From: Meconema thalassinum
Taxonomy: Eukaryota > Arthropoda > Insecta > Orthoptera > Tettigoniidae
Assembly: GCA_946902985.2 (NCBI GenBank)
Contig: OX336395.1
Location: forward strand, 291,643,065-291,707,064
Direction of reading: 5' to 3'
Length of the DNA: 64,000 nt
The notes beneath the pieces were generated by a model, which searched no databases, was not told where the DNA came from, and was given only the letters and a program-made list of their open reading frames with translations. Both the position numbers and the translations under genes were made by a program. Below, in pieces: positions 57,693 through 64,000 of the stretch (the stretch's first letter is position 1; the number at the start of each line of letters is the position of its first letter).

Positions 57693-58963
57693 TGTAACAT
57701 TTTTAATATATCCTTAAACGTGGTATAACTGTAAAGGTTCTATAAAAACAAACATGATAAGAATATATAAATACACTGTGGTGTGACCTTACCTGTAATA
57801 GTATAATATAATAAGTTGTTGAGCGCCAGATTCCTATTTAAGACAGTGAATCGAAATTTATGAATTAACCTCGGCTATCAGCAGTAGAGTCGAGACCACT
57901 TACCCGGGCCGTAGTGTAACTTAGTTGACTAACCATTCAGTATTTATTTATAAGGAGAAGTTAATTTGCCTATAGTATTTACTAACCACTATGAAAGAAA
58001 TAGGCATTACGTTAAAGAAAATGAATTTATTGACTCAAGAACAAAATACTAATAGTTACAAAAAAGAATTTAATTTACCAACTGCGGTTTAATTATTTAA
58101 AAGAAAATGACCATTTAAATTACTTGAATAAAAAAAGCTTGACTCTAAATTACAAATAGAGACGGAAGTAATAATTGTTTATGCTCACCAACTTGCAGCT
58201 TTGTCATATTGAACGTTATAACAGATAACCTTAATGTTCCTTCTCATATTAAAAAAAATGTTGTAGTATGTCATAAGATACAGCATACTACGTTCCATTG
58301 TGTTGCCATCTCTAGATTAATTGTAGTATTCAACTATAAGCCATTGTCAGCTTATATATATATCTTGTCAACATTGTGGTTATTATGTCGAGACATGATG
58401 TATGCTAAAGCCATGAATGATATTTCACAAAGCAGTCGGTGGACCTCTGTCGCTGCTCTGTCACTAATGAGTTGTCGTTCACTAATCCCCTTGTAGACGC
58501 TGGAGTGCGGTTATATCTTCCTTGTCACGTGGTGTCACAGCCCCCACTCTAGAAGCAAGCTACCCTCTCTCTTCAGTCTTGACGCGTACGTACATTAGAA
58601 ATGGCGTGATTCTTTCACAATAAGGTGAAATATCAAGCTTCTATTCCTTCCAGAAGGAACTCGATGGTCGAACTCGTGATGGTTACTCATGACAGTGACG
58701 CTGTATGCTGTGGTGAAATAACTACTACGACGTTCTGTTTGTGACGCATAGGGTTGTTCCTTATTGCCAATCTTGTTGCAATATATAATACTTAGTCTCT
58801 TTACAAGTAATTGTTAATAAAAATCTGTCTGACTATAATAATAAAAACCGCTTACAATTATCTGATATAAAAATCATCTCATGGATGTACTAATTAATAA
58901 TAATAATAACATGATAAATGAATAACCCTTTAAATATAACAGCTATGGGATCGAATCGTTACA
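57693..58963 (-). repeat. LTR 3 (5' LTR of second unit)
   Basis: Ends GTTACA directly before the right ATAT duplication; transposase sequence resumes at 58968. Confidence 0.95.
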
Positions 58964-58967
58964 ATAT

Positions 58968-60187
58968 GTCCACATGCTTTGAAAGCGTGGGGATGACAAT
59001 TGGTTGTGTGTAAAAGACTGAACTTTCAAGATGTTGTTACGTAGGTGAATATTGAACTCTAGACCAGGTAACAGCACACTATCGTAGAAAGTTCGAATGA
59101 AATTCTTCCATATCCGAAATCCAAATACATCCAGGGGTTGAATTATACCTGTGGTTCCTTTTGGTACAATCTTGACATCAATTTCCTTGTCATTTGTTTT
59201 GGCTGCTAGTATAGCACCTTCTGTTTGTCCAGTCCATGAATCTAAAACCTGTACACTAAAATCGGGGACTAACGGAAAATACACATTTCGGAGCCACTCC
59301 TGAAATAAATGTTGAGTTAATTTACCCGACTTGGAAGCGAGTACATATAAATTAGGTGCAGTAAACAAGGTGTCCTTAACTCTTGGTCCAAAGACTCCGT
59401 TCTTTTCCTGTAATACCACAAGTAGAACGGGAAGCAGACGACCATCCGCGGAGATTATTGGTTGGACGGTGTAACTATGCGTTAACGAATTTAGGGATTG
59501 TGCTTCAGCAAATATACTCTTGTCACCTTTGCTGTGAAGTGTTCGTCCAGAGTGAAATTCCATGTTGAACCCACTTTGGTCTGTATTAAAGACACACATT
59601 GGACTATAGGTTTCAATGGCTTCCGCAACATCTCCAACAAAGGTTGTCGCACTTGCAAGTAGGTCAGCATGATTTGTTGTATAATTATGTGACACGAATT
59701 TTGTCACTTTTCCCTATACAATACGGCAGGATCTTTTAAAATGGGAGAGCCAAACTTTCGATGCACGAAAGGGTTCATCACCTACTCTCCGTGCTGCCGC
59801 AAGAGCCCATTTCCGGATATCACTGTCATGAACAACCTTTCTTCCCTCTCTGGCGCATTGAAACTGTTTAGCGGTTGCATCGAAAATGAATTTCAGTTTT
59901 TCTTTTTTCGTACCTCCGCGCTCAACCTGTTTCTCCCATGTGTAAAGATCATTAAGACACTTCAACTTCTTATAGCGGCGATGCACAGATTGGAACTTCC
60001 TTTGTTTACCTCCTCGATTACGCCAAAAATCAATAGCGGCTTTCTTATATTGCACACTTGCATCACTATTGTCTCTCGCAGGTTCATCGTGCTCCCTGTC
60101 GTATTCTGCATTGTTGTCGGGGTCAAGCATAACCAAGCTATCTTCCGTTTTAACGGAAAAACTTCGGTCATCTATACGGTTTGCCAT
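58968..60187 (-). pseudogene. pogo-like transposase, HTH and DDE core
   Basis: Starts at 60187 (MANRIDDRSFSV). A CENP-B-type helix-turn-helix region includes DIRKWALAAARRVGDEPFRA and SKVWLSHFKRSCRIV. One in-frame TAG near 59712 follows. The catalytic core then reads VFNTDQSGFNMEFHSGRTL (first Asp), HSYTVQPIISADGRLLPVLL, FSVQVLDSWTGQTEG (second Asp) and GTTGIIQPLDVFGFRIWKNF (third acidic region). The DDE enzyme cuts and rejoins element ends. Broken at FQSMWTY by the LTR array; the frame continues at 42561. One nonsense codon, one late frameshift and the LTR insertion inactivate it. Confidence 0.88.
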
Positions 60188-60954
60188 GAAACCTGTAACG
60201 AAGACGTCAAATTAGCCCCCAAAACACGGACCGAATTAATAACCAATAAAGTACATGTTCTAAACGTATTCATGGATGTAGCCTACTTACGGTACAATTC
60301 ACAGGCTAAATCCACCTCTGCAGCTGTAACCGTAGTGGGTGTCTTTTCGCACTCTGCAAAACAATTGTGCAGGTACAGAACAACGTTCCATGGGTTGATG
60401 TTTTTTATGTCCTCACTGGCAGACATGCTTTCTGTAACAACACCTTATGATTGTAGTATCAAACTTTGTTAATATTACAGTGGGTATACAAATTGTCAGC
60501 TGCATGTTCAAAGTTACCTGTCATTTTGCTTAAATAGCCGATATGTCACACGTTCTGTCTGGAGCCCCATTCACATGACAAAGCAGACAGTCTAGTCAAC
60601 AACTCGTTTACGGTGTCTGCTTCGTTCCTTGTGCCGCACTCTTACTAGCGCGCACCCGATGTGCGGACATTACATGCAATAAAAATGGTATTGAATATTA
60701 ATTTGAGCCGATGCGGTTTCCTGTCCTGTATGGTACATTTCCTCAGCTATTCGTCTCCTGAGTTCCATCCCGATCGGAGTGTAGTAGCGCGAAGACTTCC
60801 CTTGTAAGACAACTAGTTATGTATTGACAAAAGAAAGAGTACCCCAAAAAACTGATAATATCCATTGGTTCCCGCAAAAAGCAATTGGCAGTAGCATCCA
60901 CAGGATGATTTTAATAATAAATCAGAATTGACTGTAATACATTTCTTAAACACT

Positions 60955-61260
60955 AAAACTAATGTGGAGCGGTGTCTTCTTCTTCATTTCCCGTTTCCAG
61001 TTCCCTGGGTCGGGTTGCGAATCAAGGACCTCCACAGTTGTCTATCCCTCCACCATTCATTTCCTTCTTTCAATACTTCTTTTACTCCTATTTTCTCTAT
61101 GCCTTCCTTCGCCGTATCTATCCACCTCTTTCTGGGCCTTCCTCGTGGTCGTCTTCCTGGTATTTTCTCCATAAATATTCTTTTTGGTACTCAATATTCT
61201 TCCATTCTCATCATATGTCCGTACCACTTCAGCTTACTGGTTTCTATCTGGAGCGGTGTG
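60955..61260 (-). pseudogene. LINE C-terminal fragment
   Basis: The minus strand reads KIPGRRPRGRPRKRWIDTAK and WWRDRQLWRSLIRNPTQGTG to a natural stop at 60984. The GRPRKRW...LWRSL ending is the usual LINE ORF2 terminus. A further LINE scrap SILGPRTTETG occurs on the plus strand at about 61285-61330. Confidence 0.8.
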
Positions 61261-61330
61261 ATAAAACAAAATACTCACCATAGAAAGAAGACTGGTTCGA
61301 AGCATACTTGGTCCAAGGACAACTGAAACA

Positions 61331-62011
61331 GGAAATATACTGTATTTACTCGACTATCATCGTCAACTTCTAAAGGCAATGCTTTGCCTCCGCAACCATT
61401 GCTCTCTGAATTCAGTACTCTACTATAGGCCCCCCTTTTTTTTCTAAATTTTTAGTTCCGAAACTGATGGGGGGGTGCCTATTATAGATGCGAACTTCGC
61501 AAAAATCCATTATTTTGGGAAAGGGAGAGAGTAAAAATAAGCTATTTTATTTTAATGTTACATAGTACGATATATTTAATCAAAATAAACGAGGTTTACA
61601 TCTTTAATCAGCCCATTATGAGACTGTCATAATCTCACTATTCCCCCCCAGTGACTTTCACTACTATCTCTTCCTAAGGAAAAATCTTAGTATTTTTTTA
61701 TTTTAGTTTCTTTCTGTTGGTGGTATTTATTTTTGTTTTGAGGTTACTAACCATGGCTACCTATTGCTGGGGCACCATGGAGAGTCTTGTGCTTTGATTG
61801 ATAGAGATTCTTTGTGGCTCCAGCAGTGGGTGGTAGGTGGCTTTGATCTAAGGACTAGGTAACCATGGGGATGTGTTATTTTGATAGTTTATGCCATGCG
61901 GAATGGAGGGGATTGATAGATAGTTTATGCTATGAGAATGGTGAGGTTATCTGGTATGGCAATTGGTGTTTGGAGAAGAATTATTATAGTGAACATCTAG
62001 TAAGGCCGGTA
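61331..62011. other. No gene recognised
   Basis: Contains CTACTATAGGCCCCCC and GGGGGGGTGCCTATTATAG (61421-61480), an inverted pair typical of a small transposon end, but no frame. Confidence 0.5.
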
Positions 62012-62014
62012 TTA

Positions 62015-63199
62015 TGCCCGTTGCTCACGGTAAAATTTTCCTTCAAATTTATTGTACAATAATTTAATTTTATAAAATTTATGTTGCTCACGGTCAAATT
62101 CAAGTTTTATAAAACCTTTGATAAAACGTTTCATAAAATAGGACATGTTCTATTCCGTAAAATTAATTTTACGAAACGAACCAATCAGGGAAGCTGACAT
62201 GAAGATGATGCTGGCGCCACGTGGTGAGAAGATTGTGAAGCTCGCTTGTAAACAAACTCTTCGAAAATAAAACATGGAGGACGGTTGTCGTTTGGGGGTA
62301 AAATTTACAGTCGTTTCGCATTATTAACGCAAAGCGGTCATGAAACTTGCTTTAAGTACATTTGAAAATATGCGTGGTACTGAATGAATTAATTCCAATC
62401 AATATTTAAGATATAATTGTAATAATTGGATATTTAACCATACGCGCTGATAAGAAGTGCAACAAATTGCTGTATCGTCAGTTGGAAAAGTGTGCTAGTG
62501 GTATCGCGCTCGCTTGCTGATCAGAAGATCCCGGGTTCAAGGCTATCCAGGGGCGGAGATTTTTACTTCCTTTTAATTATTTTATAATTTCCTCCTTACA
62601 TCGTACAGCAATATTGCAACATTGTTTTGTGTTTTCTCCCATTTAAAATTTTTATTTTCCCTAAATACTGTAACCATGGACGGATACCATTCGTGATAAC
62701 TATTAGAATTTAAATAGTTAAATATTTATCCCAGAATAATATGACACGTTCTGTATTTACTGGATATAGCTAGGAGTTTTTTAAACTGCTTTCCTCCATT
62801 CTTAGAAAATTCCTATATGAATTTTGATTTCTAACCTCAACTCATTTTCGACCAAGGAGAGTATTCCTCTACTCTACTCTTCTCTTCTCCATTCCCGAGT
62901 CCAGGACTTCCTAGCATTTCTTTTCTTCCTTTTTACCACTGTACGACATTTAATTGTAGCTAAATTAAGCAGCAATTTTTGCAATGCTTGCTTTGTTTGT
63001 TGGAGCCATACTCTCAAACCAATGTGTGTTGAACAGCTGATTCTTGGTTCAGAAGTTTATCGGTAGATGGCGATCCTGATACATCCACGGATTTTATAAA
63101 ATAATTTTACCGTGAACAACACAGCTTGCTTTCGTCAAATTTTTATAAAATTATTTGTAAAATAAATTTTGAGAAACATTTTACCGTGAGCAACGGGCA
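62015..63199. mobile_element. PIF/Harbinger-like MITE, third copy
   Basis: TGCCCGTTGCTCACGGTAAA at both ends in inverse orientation, with TTA duplicated at 62012-62014 and 63200-63202. Near identical to the copies inside the LTR array, but outside it. tRNA-like region at about 62478-62550. Confidence 0.9.
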
Positions 63200-63202
63200 T
63201 TA

Positions 63203-64000
63203 CACTATCAAAGAATTTTGTCAAATAAATTTTATAAAATATTTTATAAAACTGAACTTTTATAAAAGTCACACATTGCAATAATCACTCCATTACACTA
63301 CATCAAATATTTTATCATAGTTCAGCAAAATGGTTGAAGGACAGTTCCTTGTTCACTTGATTGTATCACGGTAGTTGAAATTCTGTTCTGGCAATACCGG
63401 TATGTAAAAGAAACGGAAAGATAAACTAAACGTCTATGGGTTAAACCATGGGTCACCATGTGACAGGAAAGATACGAGTAAAATCTTAGTGAACGAGCTG
63501 CAGTATGAGGACTTGAAAAATTACATTAATATTTAATTATTAATAATTATGATGAAATGAATGTTGGTGACGTTCGAAACAACCACTGCCCGAGGAAAGA
63601 AAATTGAAACATACGAATAAAAAAGTATGCATTAAGTGGTATTCGAACCCTGGCCCTCTCGATCCGGAGTCAAGCGATCTACTCATTCGGCCAACTAGAC
63701 ACTTGCTAATGGTGGTTAGTTACATATATTACCTACTAGTAAAGCTAAAGTGCTTATTTACACTCGCTTGTAATACCATAAGTGAAATTAATTAATTAAT
63801 TAATTATAATACAAATTTTATAACATAGAATACACTACTATTCACGGCTTATTTCAGCCTATTGAACTATTTAATTCCTCCTTATGTCCTGAAATGTGCG
63901 CCCTTAATGTGAAGTTCTTAGACCCTCGGCTATTTTTACCTACACTTTCTATCTCTTAATTATGTTTTACATTGTACACCATTCATTATGTAACATATTA
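63203..64000. other. No gene recognised
   Basis: AT-rich sequence; the only recognisable piece is the tRNA-like stretch at 63610. Confidence 0.5.
63610..63710 (-). repeat. tRNA-like sequence (pseudogene or SINE head)
   Basis: Minus strand: GTTGGCCGAATGAGTAGATC, GACTCCGGATCGAGAGGGCC and GGGTTCGAATACC look like D, anticodon and T regions of an Arg-type tRNA. The acceptor stem does not pair well, so a functional tRNA is unlikely. Confidence 0.55.

Larger units (their letters stand above)
42566..58963 (-). mobile_element. Tandem LTR-retroelement array: three LTRs, two internal regions
   Basis: LTRs at 42566-43837, 50284-51555 and 57693-58963 (about 1272 bp each, TGTAAC...GTTACA on either strand) enclose internals of 6446 and 6137 bp. 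ATAT flanks the whole array (42562-42565 and 58964-58967); no duplication flanks the middle LTR. Orientation is minus, from gag. Beyond each upstream LTR the bases TTTGGCGCTACAACGTCGG may be the primer-binding site. No protease, RT or integrase was found, and about 3 kb downstream of gag is AT-rich and non-coding. This is therefore a gag-only, pol-less element. Confidence 0.93.
41874..60805 (-). mobile_element. pogo-like DNA transposon interrupted by an LTR array
   Basis: Long inverted repeats: ACAAGGGAAGTCTTCGCGCT at 41874 and its inverse ending at 60805, similar over about 115 bp (through AAACCGCATCGGCTCAAAT). The transposase is on the minus strand in two parts, 60187-58968 and 42561-42340. 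Removing the LTR array gives about 2.5 kb, an ordinary size. Flanking bases are TA on the left and AA on the right, so the expected TA duplication is not perfect. Confidence 0.87.

Noticed and set aside
42566..58963. Endogenous retrovirus with envelope
   Set aside because: No pol or env-like frame with signal peptide and membrane anchor is visible; evidence supports only a pol-less LTR element.

Overview
The window is eukaryotic, repeat-dominated DNA from an arthropod, most plausibly a large-genome insect. The exact order cannot be fixed from this sequence. Support comes from tRNA-derived SINEs, degenerate LINEs, Ty3/gypsy-type LTR elements, a THAP-domain P element, hAT, Tc1/mariner, PIF/Harbinger-like and Helitron relics, and GT-AG introns. 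Only one host gene piece is recognisable: an internal exon of the mitochondrial ATP synthase inhibitor IF1 at 41027-41174. Its other exons were not found here. No rRNA, intact tRNA gene or CRISPR array was seen.

Left third (1-22 kb). After hAT and transposase relics comes a decayed gypsy-type retrotransposon, 3156-18322, with LTRs of about 1.3 kb and the 4-bp target duplication ACGC. Its 5' LTR has been hit three times: by a LINE tail (3269-4028), by a 7-kb P-superfamily element with a THAP domain in two exons (4405-11451), and by a 48-bp hairpin retroposon (12132-12179). A broken CR1-like LINE follows (19-22 kb). It carries a 746-bp hAT element with a perfect 8-bp target duplication.

Middle (22-41 kb). 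This is a mosaic of several SINE families, LINE fragments, a Tc1/mariner deletion derivative and a nested stack. A TIR element (35521-40750) holds a hAT element (36585-40480), which holds a Helitron relic (37024-39635) whose helicase is split at Walker B by a SINE (38354-38550). Very short insertions of 46-56 bp recur; each is a terminal hairpin plus tail, flanked by 11-14 bp duplications.

Right third (41-64 kb). A pogo-like transposon with CENP-B-type HTH/DDE transposase and roughly 115-bp inverted repeats (41874-60805) is interrupted by a 16.4-kb LTR array: LTR-internal-LTR-internal-LTR (42566-58963), flanked by ATAT. Its two internal regions are nearly identical. They encode a coiled-coil gag-like protein, show no pol, and both carry the same PIF/Harbinger-like element. 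A third copy of that element lies at 62015-63199.

There is no operon or pathway. The value of the window is its insertion stratigraphy, which can be read from target duplications, filled and empty sites, and reading frames that are interrupted by insertions.
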